Assembly: GCF_000741215.1 (NCBI RefSeq) | Contig: NZ_JGYX01000002.1 | Span: 124,001 to 188,000, forward strand | DNA from: Bifidobacterium pullorum subsp. gallinarum | Lineage (GTDB): Bacteria > Actinomycetota > Actinomycetes > Actinomycetales > Bifidobacteriaceae | Direction of reading: 5' to 3' | Length of the DNA stretch: 64,000 bases | In this document: in pieces, positions 53,782-62,938 of the stretch | How the letters are laid out: every line of letters begins with the position of its first letter | Position numbering within the stretch: the first letter of the stretch is position 1 | Position numbers and translations under genes: made by a program | The notes under the pieces: model-generated | The model's input: only the letters and a program-made list of their open reading frames with translations | What the model was told of the DNA's origin: nothing | The model's database searches: none

Positions 53782-56061
53782 TCAGGTGTCGATCTTGGAG
53801 CGGTCGAAATCGTCGGCGTTGTCCACGATGAACTGCTTGCGCGGCGGCACGTCGTCGCCCATGAGCAGGCTGAAGATCTCACTGGCCTGCGCGGCGTCCT
53901 CCATGCGGATGCGGCGCAGCATGCGCGTGCGCGGGTCCATCGTGGTGTCGGCCAGCTGGTCGGCGTCCATCTCGCCCAAACCCTTGTAGCGCTGGATGTC
54001 GTCGTTGTAGGCGATGTGCTTGCGGTCCAGCTCGGCCAGTTTGCCGGCCAGCTCGTCGTCCGAATACGTGTAGATGTATTCGCCCTTGTGCGAGCCGGCG
54101 AGCGCGATGCGGTGCAGCGGCGGCACGGCGGCGTACACGCGGCCGTGCTCGATGAGCGGACGCATGTACCGGTAGAACAGCGTCAGCAGCAGGATGCGGA
54201 TATGCGCGCCATCCACGTCGGCATCGGTCATCATGATGACCTTGTTGTACCGTGCCTGCTCGATGTCGAAGCTCGGCCCGGACCCGGCGCCGACCACCTG
54301 GATGATGGCCGCGCATTCCTTGTTCGAGAGCATCTGGCTCAGCGAGGCCTTCTGCACGTTGAGGATCTTGCCTCGGATCGGCAGCAGCGCCTGGAACCCG
54401 GAGTTGCGGGCCGCCTTGGCGGTGCCGAGCGCCGAATCGCCCTCCACGATGAACAGCTCGGCCACGTCGTCGTTGCCCGGCTGGCAGTCGGACAGCTTCG
54501 GCGGCATCGAGGCGGATTCGAGCGCGTTCTTGCGGCGCGTGACCTCCTTGGTCTTACGCGCCTGGATGCGGGCGTGCATCTCCCCGACGATCTTCTCCAG
54601 CACGCGGCCGGACTGTTCCTTGTAGCCGCGCTTGGAACCGGTGATCATCTCGCCGAACTGCCTGTCGGTCATGCGGGTGACGATCGGCTTGACCTGCGCG
54701 GTGCCGAGCACGTCCTTGGTCTGGCCTTGGAACTGCGGTTCGGCGATGCGCACGGTGACCACGGCGACCAGGCCGGCCAGGATGTCGTCGCGCTCGACGC
54801 GCATGGCGCCGTCCTTGAGGTTCACCTTGAGCTTGCGCGCGTTGTCCTCCACGGCCTTGCGGATCTGCTTGGTGATGCCGTTGAGGAACCCGTCGACGTG
54901 CATGCCGCCGCCCGGGGTCTCGACCACGTTGACGAAGCTGCGCATCGTGGTGTCGTATCCGTTGACCCACCGCAGGGCGATGTCCACGCCGCAGGTGCGG
55001 GTGATCGTCCGCGCGTGCAGGTCGCCGTTGTCGTCGACGGCCTGGGTCTCTTCCTCGTACGTGTCCTCGCCGGTGATGCGCCAGATGTCGGAGACCGCTT
55101 CCCCCTTGGACAGGAAGTCGACGAAGTCCTTGACGCCGCCGGTATGGAGGAACTCCTCCACGCGGGCATGGCCGTGGGCGGGCGTTGCAGGCCCCGACGG
55201 CACGGGTTCCGCCACGTCCGACTCCGCCGCCACCGTCGAGAAGCCGTCCAGGCCCGGCGTCGGTGCCGCCTCGGCGGTACCGGCGTCACCCTCCGCGGAG
55301 ACGGCCTCGTCGATTTCACGCACCTCGTCGACCGACTCGTCGCCGGTTTCGGGGATGTTCTCGTCGATGACGGTGATCCGCAGCCCTGGCACTAGGAAAC
55401 TCGTCTGGCGCACGCGGTCGATGAGCTGCTCGTAGCTGAATTCGGCGGTGTCGTTGAAGATCTCGGGGTCGGCCCAGTAGCGGATGCGCGTGCCCGTGGT
55501 CTTCGGGCTGACCTTGCCGATGATCTCCAGTTCGGTCGCCTTGTTCTTGCGCGTGCGCTTGAACGGCGCGTCCGGCGAGGGGTGCGCCGGATCCGCATCC
55601 GTGTACACGCCGGGGTGCCCCTGGTGGAAGGCCATGTGGTGCGTCTTGCCATCGCGATCGACCTCGATGTCCAGGCGCGCGGACAGCGCGTTGACCACGG
55701 ACGAGCCGACGCCGTGCAGACCGCCGACGGCGTTGTAGGAGGAGTTGCCGAACTTGGCACCGGCGTGCAGCTTGGTCAGTACGACCTCCACGCCGCTCAG
55801 CCCGGTTTTCGGTTCGGTGTCCACGGGGATGCCGCGGCCGTTGTCGGCCACCTCGACCGAGCCGTCGTCATGGAGCGTGACGGTGATGTGGTCGCAGGCG
55901 CCGGCCAGTGCCTCGTCCACGGCGTTGTCGATGATCTCCCACAGGCAGTGCATCAGGCCCTGGCTGTCGGTGGTGCCGATGTACATGCCGGGGCGCTTGC
56001 GCACCGCGTCGAGGCCTTCGAGAACGGTCAAACTGTCCGCGCCGTAGTTGTCCTTTGCCAT
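53782..56061 (-). CDS. parE: DNA topoisomerase IV subunit B (GyrB/ParE family)
   Basis: ATPase subunit of a type IIA topoisomerase, partner of ParC at 42639-45347. The GHKL ATPase shows EIIDNAVDEALAG (catalytic Glu), DNGRGIPVD and GLHGVGSSVVNALS. The TOPRIM domain shows EGDSALGTAK and DADVDGAHI, and the C-terminus has QRYKGLGEMDADQL. An Ala/Pro/Asp-rich insertion lies at about 240-300, within the transducer region before FLHTGGVKDF. With 759 residues it is longer than the usual ~650. The ATG at 56061 is preceded by GGGGAC; a Met three codons earlier is possible. gyrB proper would be expected near the replication origin, so ParE is the better name. Confidence 0.9.
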   Translation of the reverse strand: MAKDNYGADSLTVLEGLDAVRKRPGMYIGTTDSQGLMHCLWEIIDNAVDEALAGACDHITVTLHDDGSVEVADNGRGIPVDTEPKTGLSGVEVVLTKLHAGAKFGNSSYNAVGGLHGVGSSVVNALSARLDIEVDRDGKTHHMAFHQGHPGVYTDADPAHPSPDAPFKRTRKNKATELEIIGKVSPKTTGTRIRYWADPEIFNDTAEFSYEQLIDRVRQTSFLVPGLRITVIDENIPETGDESVDEVREIDEAVSAEGDAGTAEAAPTPGLDGFSTVAAESDVAEPVPSGPATPAHGHARVEEFLHTGGVKDFVDFLSKGEAVSDIWRITGEDTYEEETQAVDDNGDLHARTITRTCGVDIALRWVNGYDTTMRSFVNVVETPGGGMHVDGFLNGITKQIRKAVEDNARKLKVNLKDGAMRVERDDILAGLVAVVTVRIAEPQFQGQTKDVLGTAQVKPIVTRMTDRQFGEMITGSKRGYKEQSGRVLEKIVGEMHARIQARKTKEVTRRKNALESASMPPKLSDCQPGNDDVAELFIVEGDSALGTAKAARNSGFQALLPIRGKILNVQKASLSQMLSNKECAAIIQVVGAGSGPSFDIEQARYNKVIMMTDADVDGAHIRILLLTLFYRYMRPLIEHGRVYAAVPPLHRIALAGSHKGEYIYTYSDDELAGKLAELDRKHIAYNDDIQRYKGLGEMDADQLADTTMDPRTRMLRRIRMEDAAQASEIFSLLMGDDVPPRKQFIVDNADDFDRSKIDT

Positions 56062-56117
56062 GGTCCCCATTCAGTCGTCGGTGTACGCCGGAGCAACGCC
56101 AGTTCCGGCCATGATGC

Positions 56118-56145
56118 GGCGTCCTCCCTTGGGTGGGAGGACGCC
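56118..56145 (-). terminator. 11-bp hairpin downstream of rpoD
   Basis: Arms 56118-56128 and 56135-56145 pair perfectly with a 6-nt loop. It lies in the 197 bp between the rpoD stop and the parE start and probably ends rpoD transcription. Confidence 0.6.
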
Positions 56146-56258
56146 GAAGTAATCGGTATCCCCGTGCGAGTCGTCTACGGATGGCTCCGTCGTTCGGAAG
56201 CCCACCGGACTTCCTCGCTCCTCGCGCGGCGGCCTGCCAAGCGGGCCGCCGCTGGCTG

Positions 56259-57674
56259 TCATTGGTCGAGGAAGTCGCGCAGGGTCTGGGAGCGCGACGG
56301 GTGACGCAGTTTCGACATGGTCTTCGACTCGATCTGGCGGATGCGCTCACGGGTCACGCCGTACACGCGGCCGATGTCGTCAAGGGTCTTCGGCTGGCCG
56401 TCCTCCAGGCCGTAGCGCATCTTGATGACGCCGGCCTCACGCGGGCTCAGCGTCTCCAGCACCTGCTTGAACTGCTCCTGCAGCAATGAGAACGCGACCG
56501 CGTCGGACGGCGCGATGGCGTCGGTGTCCTCGATCAGATCACCGAACTCGGAATCGCCGTCCTCGCCCAGCGGCGTATGCAGCGAGATCGGCTCGCGGCC
56601 GTACTTCTGCACCTCCTGCACCTTCTCCACCGGCATGTCCAGCTCACGAGCCAGCTCGTCCGGAGTGGGTTCACGCCCCAGGTCCTGCAGCATCTGGCGC
56701 TGCACGCGCGAGAGCTTATTGATGACCTCCACCATGTGCACGGGCACGCGGATGGTACGCGCCTGATCGGCCATGGCTCGGGTGATGGCCTGGCGGATCC
56801 ACCAGGTGGCATAGGTGGAGAACTTGAAGCCCTTCTTCCAGTCGAACTTCTCCACGGCGCGGATCAGGCCCAGGTTGCCCTCCTGGATCAGATCCAGGAA
56901 CAGCATGCCGCGGCCGGTGTAGCGCTTGGCCAGCGAAACGACGAGTCGCAGGTTGGCCTCCAGCAGGTGGTCCTTGGCCTTCTTGCCGTCATTGGCGGCC
57001 CACTTGAGCTCGCGGCGGCGCTTGAAGTCCAGCTGGTCGCCCTCGGTGTCCAGCAGATGCTGCGCGTACAGACCCGCCTCGATGCGCTCGGACAGGTCCA
57101 CCTCCTGCTCGGCGTTCAGCAGGCTGACACGGCCGATCTGCTTCAGGTAGTCCTTGACCGGATCGGCGGTGGCGCCGGCTGCGACCACACGGCGCTTCGG
57201 GTTGCCGGACGGGGTCAGGTTGTCATCGTCGTCGTCATCGCGGACCACGAACGCGCCCTTCTCCTTGGGCTCCTCGGGCTTGTTCGGGTGCTCGTCCTCG
57301 TCCTCTTCGGGCTCCGGCTCGGATTCCTCGTCCAGGTCGTCGTCGTCATCCTGCACCGCATCGGGATCCTCAAGATCCTCGTCGATGTGCTCCAGGTCGT
57401 CGTCCACGACCTCGGAGTCCTCATCGTCCAGCATCTCCTCGTCCTTGACCAGATCCTCGGCGGGTTCCGGCGCACTGCTCTTCTTGGCCGTGGTCTTGCG
57501 CGACGACTTCTCGGCTTTGGCCGCGGAGGCCTTACCGGAACCAGCCGCGGCCTTGGCGGTGGTCTTCTTCGAAGCGCTCTTGCGCGCGGTGGTGGTCTTC
57601 GCCGTCGACGAGGCCTTGGCAGTCCGTTCGTCCTGCTCCGGCTCGGTCGTCGTTTTCTTCGTGGCCAAACTCAT
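56259..57674 (-). CDS. rpoD: Primary sigma factor RpoD (SigA)
   Basis: Housekeeping sigma-70 factor. The C-terminal two thirds hold region 1.2 ([21 protein letters not shown]), region 2 with the -10-reading [20 protein letters not shown], region 3, and region 4 with [20 protein letters not shown]. The N-terminal ~200 residues are low-complexity: a Lys/Ala/Thr-rich part like a histone tail, then a run of Asp/Glu, as in other actinobacterial sigma factors. The ATG at 57674 directly abuts AGGAGG (no spacing), whereas a TTG two codons later (57668) sits six bases from it, so the true start may be the TTG. A TTGCCA-17-TATAGC promoter lies upstream. Confidence 0.96.
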   Translation of the reverse strand: MSLATKKTTTEPEQDERTAKASSTAKTTTARKSASKKTTAKAAAGSGKASAAKAEKSSRKTTAKKSSAPEPAEDLVKDEEMLDDEDSEVVDDDLEHIDEDLEDPDAVQDDDDDLDEESEPEPEEDEDEHPNKPEEPKEKGAFVVRDDDDDDNLTPSGNPKRRVVAAGATADPVKDYLKQIGRVSLLNAEQEVDLSERIEAGLYAQHLLDTEGDQLDFKRRRELKWAANDGKKAKDHLLEANLRLVVSLAKRYTGRGMLFLDLIQEGNLGLIRAVEKFDWKKGFKFSTYATWWIRQAITRAMADQARTIRVPVHMVEVINKLSRVQRQMLQDLGREPTPDELARELDMPVEKVQEVQKYGREPISLHTPLGEDGDSEFGDLIEDTDAIAPSDAVAFSLLQEQFKQVLETLSPREAGVIKMRYGLEDGQPKTLDDIGRVYGVTRERIRQIESKTMSKLRHPSRSQTLRDFLDQ

Positions 57675-57699
57675 CCTCCTGCAGGTTCCTGCCCGAAGC

Positions 57700-57728
57700 G
57701 CTATAGCATACAGGCGCACTTCTGGCAA
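57700..57728 (-). promoter_or_regulatory. rpoD promoter
   Basis: On the minus strand TTGCCA (57723-57728) and TATAGC (57700-57705) are 17 bp apart, about 25 bp before the start codon. A good housekeeping promoter; a second TTGACG lies further upstream. Confidence 0.55.
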
Positions 57729-57816
57729 GGGCAAATCGTCAACTATTGGAGTTAACCATCCACCAAGGACGATTATTCCCGTTCCGCCACAGTTCAATCA
57801 GAACCGTCCGGCCGCA

Positions 57817-58446
57817 TCAGCGCAACCATACCGGGTATATGCCCCGCCGCATCGCGCCGAGCACGATCGCCGCCAGCGAACACCGCTCATCGATGGCCAG
57901 CGCCTCCAGCGCGTATTCCACCGCCTCATCCTTCCCCAGCCACCACAGCACGTAGGCCATGATGGTCAGCGGCTGCACCCGATAGCGTTCCGGCACGATG
58001 CCGGCCATATCCTTGAGCGCGCCGACGGCGGCACGGCACCGCGCCTTATCCAATCCCCCATGCTCGTCCGTGAACGCGGCGGTCAGCAGCCGCCCCATGC
58101 GCGCGCAGACCTCCGGCGCATGCGGCCGCGACGCGAAATCCATCAGCACGGCCTTCCTGGCACCGTCCGCCCCGCCCACAATCGACACGATCAGGGCGTC
58201 GCGGACGGCCAGCGTCTGATCCATCCCCACCGCCAGCGCCAGCATCGAGGTCCGTGCCAGCGGCTTGCCCTCGTGCAGCATGGCCAGCCAGTCGTCGAAC
58301 GGTTCATCGACCCACGCGGCGTCGGCCACGTGCGGCCCGCGTTCCCGCCTGTCCTCGCGCAGCTGCGTCCCCAACCGTCGCACCGTGTCCGCGATGCGGT
58401 CGCGCCGCGCATCGGCACGATCCGCACAGTGTTGCTCCGTCGTCAT
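57817..58446 (-). CDS. DUF4192 domain-containing protein
   Basis: Actinobacterial protein of unknown function (209 residues). The C-terminal half has the family pattern QPLTIMAYVLWWLGKDEAVEYALEALAIDERCSLAAIVLGAM with a helix-rich, TPR-like look. The N-terminal half contains alternating Arg-rich helices. No signal peptide or membrane segment. The ATG at 58446 follows GGGGGTGACC. It is divergent from the prenyl synthase gene and lies upstream of rpoD on the same strand, 142 bp away. Confidence 0.78.
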   Translation of the reverse strand: MTTEQHCADRADARRDRIADTVRRLGTQLREDRRERGPHVADAAWVDEPFDDWLAMLHEGKPLARTSMLALAVGMDQTLAVRDALIVSIVGGADGARKAVLMDFASRPHAPEVCARMGRLLTAAFTDEHGGLDKARCRAAVGALKDMAGIVPERYRVQPLTIMAYVLWWLGKDEAVEYALEALAIDERCSLAAIVLGAMRRGIYPVWLR

Positions 58447-58553
58447 GGTCACCCCCGTCATCGTCGCCGCCGTTGCCCCACGCACCGGCTACGCCATATG
58501 GCGCGTCTCCAGTATCGATGATGCGGATGTGTCCCCGCCACCCGGACGGTCCG

Positions 58554-58585
58554 ATGTGGTCGAAGGCTCGGCGAATGTGGTCGAA
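58554..58585. promoter_or_regulatory. Direct repeat ATGTGGTCGAA spaced 21 bp
   Basis: The 11-mer ATGTGGTCGAA occurs at 58554-58564 and 58575-58585, two helical turns apart, and ends 14 bp before the -35 box of the prenyl synthase promoter. This spacing and place fit an activator that binds as a head-to-tail dimer. Confidence 0.45.
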
Positions 58586-58599
58586 CGCTACGCATCCGG

Positions 58600-58628
58600 T
58601 TGTCTTGTCTGACTGCTGCGGATACCCT
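58600..58628 (+). promoter_or_regulatory. Prenyl synthase promoter, leaderless mRNA likely
   Basis: TTGTCT (58600-58605) and TACCCT (58623-58628) are 17 bp apart. The ATG at 58636 begins seven bases after the -10 box, where transcription itself should start, and no Shine-Dalgarno sequence precedes it. The mRNA is probably leaderless. Confidence 0.5.
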
Positions 58629-58635
58629 CATAGGT

Positions 58636-59739
58636 ATGAGCACGACCGCAACGCTGGATACCGTCGAAACCCGCATCGCCGACCTGGTAAGCACCTTTGT
58701 CCGTCTACCCCAGGGCGTCCGGCTCGACGAGTCCTGTGAACCCATCCTGCAGGCGACGACGCATCAGGCGGTGACCTCCAGCGAAGGCGGCAAACGGCTG
58801 CGCGCACTACTGGCGCTGGACGCCTACCGCGCGCTGGGAGGGGACGCCGGGCGGGAGCGCCGGGATGCGATGCTCGACCTGTCCTGCGCGATCGAGGTGT
58901 TCCAGACCGCCGCGCTGGTGCACGACGACATCATCGACGACGCCGATCTGCGGCGCGGCAAACCGGCCGCGCACAAGGCGCTGGCCGGACCGGACCACGA
59001 TGCGGCGCTGGGCGTGGGGCTCGGCATCATGCTGGGCGATCTGCTGGCGACCGCCAGCGTGGACATCGCCAACGACGCCGCGCACCGTCTGCCGAGCGCC
59101 GACGCCATCAACCGCGCGTTCCTCACGATGCATCGCGAGGTGGAGATCGGGCAGGTGCTCGATCTGGCCGCCGTGCACTGCCCGATGGCCGACCCGGCAC
59201 GGCTCGCGCGCACCTCGTTGGATGTGTTCCGCTGGAAGACGGCCAGCTACACCACCATCGCGCCGTTGGAACTGGCGATGCTCGCCGCCGGGTATCCGCC
59301 GGAGCAGGCCCGGTCGTGCGCGCTGGACGTGGGCGAACCGTTGGGGTTGGCGTTCCAGCTGACCGACGACCTGATCGACGTCATCGGTTCGAGCTCCGCC
59401 ACCGGCAAGCCGGTGGGCGGCGACATCCGCGAGGGCAAGCGCACCGTGCTGCTCGCCGATGCGCTGGCCGGGGCGACCGACGAACAGCGCGGCGAACTCA
59501 TCGCCGTCTTCGAGGCCGATGCCCGCACCGAGGCGCAAACCGCCCGCGTCATCGACCTGTTCCATCACACCGGTGCCATCGAACGCTCGCGGCGGCGCAT
59601 CGAGGAGCTGTGGCGACGCAGCCTGGACGCCATCGCGCATATGCCGGCGGATGATGACGCGCGCCGCACCCTGACCGCGGCTTGTGCCCGTTTCGTGCCA
59701 TCCGTGCATTACACGCCCCGTGAGCCCGGCAGCATGTAG
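58636..59739 (+). CDS. Polyprenyl diphosphate synthase (geranylgeranyl-type)
   Basis: Trans-prenyltransferase that elongates allylic diphosphates with isopentenyl diphosphate, feeding undecaprenyl or other isoprenoid lipids. The first aspartate-rich motif DDIIDDADLRRGKP (about residues 95-108) and the second DDLIDVIG (about 252-259) are intact, and GGKRLRALL gives the Lys/Arg that bind IPP. Length 367 is slightly long. Chain length cannot be deduced with confidence, although actinobacterial homologues are usually geranylgeranyl- to octaprenyl-forming. The mRNA seems leaderless. The kinase gene follows with 46 bp between them. Confidence 0.92.
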   Translation: MSTTATLDTVETRIADLVSTFVRLPQGVRLDESCEPILQATTHQAVTSSEGGKRLRALLALDAYRALGGDAGRERRDAMLDLSCAIEVFQTAALVHDDIIDDADLRRGKPAAHKALAGPDHDAALGVGLGIMLGDLLATASVDIANDAAHRLPSADAINRAFLTMHREVEIGQVLDLAAVHCPMADPARLARTSLDVFRWKTASYTTIAPLELAMLAAGYPPEQARSCALDVGEPLGLAFQLTDDLIDVIGSSSATGKPVGGDIREGKRTVLLADALAGATDEQRGELIAVFEADARTEAQTARVIDLFHHTGAIERSRRRIEELWRRSLDAIAHMPADDDARRTLTAACARFVPSVHYTPREPGSM

Positions 59740-59785
59740 ACTTTTAACCAGATCGTTCCCAACACCAAGGATTGCTTGCACCGCC

Positions 59786-62149
59786 ATGACTGAAGCCGCG
59801 AATGTCCCCGATGGACTTGTGATCGAGGGACGATACCGTATTGTCCGCCGCATCGCCGAAGGCGGCATGGCCACGGTCTACCAGGCCATGGACGAGCGGC
59901 TGGATCGCACGGTGGCCATCAAGATCATGCATACTCAGCTGGCGCAGGGCCCCCACCGCGAGCAGTTCGTCGAACGGTTCCGGCGCGAGGCCAAGTCCGC
60001 CGCGGCCATCGCCAACCCCCACATCGTGCAGGTGTACGACACCGGCGAGTACAACGGGCTGGACTATCTGGTCATGGAGTACGTCCACGGCGTGAACCTG
60101 CGTCATGAGATGAACACGCAGCGCACCTTCACGGTGCGCGAGACGCTGCGCATCCTGTCCGAGACGTTGGACGGCCTGTCCGCCGCGCACCGCATCGGCG
60201 TGGTGCACCGCGACATCAAGCCGGAGAACATCCTGCTCAACGACCGCGGCCGCGTGCAGATCACCGACTTCGGACTGGCCAAGGCCGCCTCGCAGGCCAC
60301 GCTGTCCACCACCAACATGCTGCTCGGCACGGCCGCCTACCTGGCGCCGGAGATGATCGAGCACAACCAGGCCACGCCGCAGGGCGACCTGTACTCGGTC
60401 GGCATCACCGCCTGGGAGATGCTCGCCGGTTTCGTGCCGTTCCAGTCCGACAACCCGGTCACGCTCGTCTTCAAGCATGTGCATGAGGACGTGCCCTCGG
60501 TGGCGGATCCCTGCCCGGGCATCGACCCGTCGATCGCGGCGTTCATCGCCCATCTGACGGCCAGGGCCGTGGACGCGCGCCCGGCGGACGCCGTCGAGGC
60601 GATGCGTGAGCTGCGCGAGCTGACCGCGCATCTGCCCATGACCGCATGGCAGTACCGCAAGCCGACCGTGGCCCCCGCGCCCGCGGCGACCACGGCCCTG
60701 CCGCCGCTGCCGCCTGTCGCCGCCGATCCGACGACCCCCACGTCCGCGGACGCCTCCGCGCATGTCGACACCCCCGTGACCGCAGACGCGCCTTCGGCCG
60801 TCACCGCGGCCATCCAGGCACAGCAGACGACCGCGATGTCGCAACCACCCGCCGCGCCTGCCGACGGCACCGCCACCGCAGCCTTCGCCCCCGACGCCAC
60901 GCAGGCCATCGACCGCTCCCCCGAGTCGGCCACCAGCATCATCGACGTGAACGCCACGCAGAACCTGCCCGCGGTCGGCGCGCCGGCACAGGCCATCGCC
61001 CAGCCGGATGCCGTTCACGCCACGTCCGCCGGCATCGCCTCCACGCAGGTCATCGGCGCCGTCGATGCGCCGGAGGCAACGCCGGATGCGGCCCCCGCCG
61101 CGGACGAACAGCCGAAGGCCCACACATCACGTCGCAGGACCGCCGTCATCGTCACCGTCGTCGTGCTGCTCATCGCCGCCATCGGTGGCGGCGGCTTCGC
61201 CTGGTGGTATTTCCGCGGCCCCGGCAGCTATTGGACGCTCCCCCAGCCGAACGACATCACCTGCACGGAGGGACGGGACTGCCCCATCACCGACGCCGAT
61301 TGGGATGATTACCGCAGCGCACTCACCGTTGCGGACATTCCGTACACCACCGCCGAGGACTTCAGCGATACGGTTGACGAGGGGAACATCATCGCGGTCC
61401 ATCTGACGGCCGACGCCTCCGCCAAGCCGCTGAACGTGGGCGACCATGTCAGCAGGCGGGACGGCAGCCAGATCACCGTCACGGTATCCAAGGGCGTCCG
61501 TCAGGCCACGATCCCCGAGGACATCCTCGACCCGGATTCCGCCAACGCCAAGGATCCGCTGCAGGCGTTGCAGGATGCGGGATTCGACAACGTGGTTCAC
61601 GACGAGGACAACGACCAGTACTCGGAGACGCTGGCGGCGGGCGTGGCATTGACCATCAGCCCCGACCCGGGCACCACGCTGGACCATAACGCCGAGGTGA
61701 CCGTGACGCTGTCCAAGGGGCCCGCGCCGGTTCAGATGCCCACCGTGGAGGGGCTGACGCGCGACCAGATGAACGAGGCCCTCACCGAGCTGAAGCTGAC
61801 GGCGAACGTGACCGAGGAGTTCAGCGACTCGGTGCCCTCCGGTCAGGTCATCTCCGCCTCCGTGGAGCCCGGTGCCGAACTGCACTGGGGCGACACGGTG
61901 GATGTGGTCGTCTCCAAGGGTCCCGAGACCGCGGCCGTGCCCTCGGGCCTGGTCGGCAAGCAGGAGAGCGAGGTGACCAAGACCCTGCAGGGCCTGGGGT
62001 TCAAGGTGGAGACCAACCGCATCCTCGGCGGCCTGTTCGGCACGGTGCGTGACGTGCAGTACAACGGCGAATCCATCAGCGATGGCGCCAACGTGCGGCT
62101 GCGTGACGCGGATGGCAACGCCTCCGTCATCACGCTCACCGTCGTGTGA
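59786..62149 (+). CDS. pknB: PknB-type Ser/Thr kinase with four PASTA domains
   Basis: Membrane-anchored eukaryotic-like kinase that senses peptidoglycan fragments and controls cell-wall synthesis and division. The kinase domain shows EGGMATVY (25-32), ATP-binding K46 in VAIKIMH, HRDIKPEN (141-148), DFGLAKA (161-167) and the APEM activation-loop end. A Pro/Ala/Thr-rich juxtamembrane linker (about 285-450) leads to one membrane helix at about 452-475 (TAVIVTVVVLLIAAIGG). Four PASTA repeats (about 495-787) follow, each ending in VTVSKG- or VTLSKG-like strands. The ATG at 59786 has only a distant AAGGA site. It lies next to a prenyl synthase, a usual partner in lipid II supply. Confidence 0.93.
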   Translation: MTEAANVPDGLVIEGRYRIVRRIAEGGMATVYQAMDERLDRTVAIKIMHTQLAQGPHREQFVERFRREAKSAAAIANPHIVQVYDTGEYNGLDYLVMEYVHGVNLRHEMNTQRTFTVRETLRILSETLDGLSAAHRIGVVHRDIKPENILLNDRGRVQITDFGLAKAASQATLSTTNMLLGTAAYLAPEMIEHNQATPQGDLYSVGITAWEMLAGFVPFQSDNPVTLVFKHVHEDVPSVADPCPGIDPSIAAFIAHLTARAVDARPADAVEAMRELRELTAHLPMTAWQYRKPTVAPAPAATTALPPLPPVAADPTTPTSADASAHVDTPVTADAPSAVTAAIQAQQTTAMSQPPAAPADGTATAAFAPDATQAIDRSPESATSIIDVNATQNLPAVGAPAQAIAQPDAVHATSAGIASTQVIGAVDAPEATPDAAPAADEQPKAHTSRRRTAVIVTVVVLLIAAIGGGGFAWWYFRGPGSYWTLPQPNDITCTEGRDCPITDADWDDYRSALTVADIPYTTAEDFSDTVDEGNIIAVHLTADASAKPLNVGDHVSRRDGSQITVTVSKGVRQATIPEDILDPDSANAKDPLQALQDAGFDNVVHDEDNDQYSETLAAGVALTISPDPGTTLDHNAEVTVTLSKGPAPVQMPTVEGLTRDQMNEALTELKLTANVTEEFSDSVPSGQVISASVEPGAELHWGDTVDVVVSKGPETAAVPSGLVGKQESEVTKTLQGLGFKVETNRILGGLFGTVRDVQYNGESISDGANVRLRDADGNASVITLTVV

Positions 62150-62158
62150 CGAAGTGGA

Positions 62159-62872
62159 CTACTTCGACGCGGCCTGCGCGGCTTGTGCGGCGGCCTGCTC
62201 CTTCAGGCGCTTCTTGACCGTCTGCGCGTATTCGTCCACGTATTCCTGACCGCTCATGGACTGGATGGCGCGGGTGACCTGATCGGTCAGCGAGCGCAGG
62301 TCGTCATGGGTGACGTCCTCGGCGTCCTTACGCTCCACGGGAATCGGCGCGCCATAGATCACCTGCGTCTTGCCCTTCTTCGGCACCACGGTGCCGACCG
62401 GCTGCAACGTGTCCGAGCCGATGATGGCGACCGGGACGATCGGGCATCCGGTTTCCAGCGCCAGCTTGGCCACGCCGGTATGTCCCTTGTACAGGCGACC
62501 GTCGGGGCTGCGCGTGCCCTCGATGTGGATGCCGAACAGGTGGCCGTCCTCCAGGATCTCCCGCGCATGGTTCAACGCGCCGAGCGACTTGGAGCCGCCG
62601 GAACGGTCGACCGGGAACACGCCGACGGAGGTGAACCACCACTTCTTGAACCTGCCCTTGAGGCCCTTGCCCTCGAAGTATTCGGCCTTGCCCATGAAGT
62701 GGATCATGCGCGGGCAGGTGATCGGCAGCAGCGCGTCGTCGATGACGGCCAGATGGTTCGCGGCGATGATGGCGCCGCCATGCTTGGGGATGTTCTGCAG
62801 GCCCTTGACCGTGGGCCCGAGGCGGCGACGGGCGATCCAACCGAACCCTTTGACGAAGAACCAGTACAGCAT
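62159..62872 (-). CDS. 1-acyl-sn-glycerol-3-phosphate acyltransferase family (PlsC)
   Basis: Membrane-associated acyltransferase that adds a fatty acid to lysophosphatidic acid in phospholipid synthesis. The HX4D catalytic motif is NHLAVIDD at 39-46 (H40, D45). The substrate-binding EGTRSPDG is at about 117-124, GVFPVDRSGG lies between, and PIVPVAIIG marks the usual fourth motif. Length 237 is normal; the N-terminus has a short hydrophobic stretch (WFFVKGFGWI). The C-terminal tail is Ala/Gln-rich. It converges with pknB, with 9 bp between stops and no obvious terminator, and is divergent from the next gene. Confidence 0.9.
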   Translation of the reverse strand: MLYWFFVKGFGWIARRRLGPTVKGLQNIPKHGGAIIAANHLAVIDDALLPITCPRMIHFMGKAEYFEGKGLKGRFKKWWFTSVGVFPVDRSGGSKSLGALNHAREILEDGHLFGIHIEGTRSPDGRLYKGHTGVAKLALETGCPIVPVAIIGSDTLQPVGTVVPKKGKTQVIYGAPIPVERKDAEDVTHDDLRSLTDQVTRAIQSMSGQEYVDEYAQTVKKRLKEQAAAQAAQAASK

Positions 62873-62938
62873 CGTGGATTTCCTCCTCGTGAACTCCGTG
62901 GGCGCGGCATGGCGTCACACTTGGTTAGAGTGGTGTCT

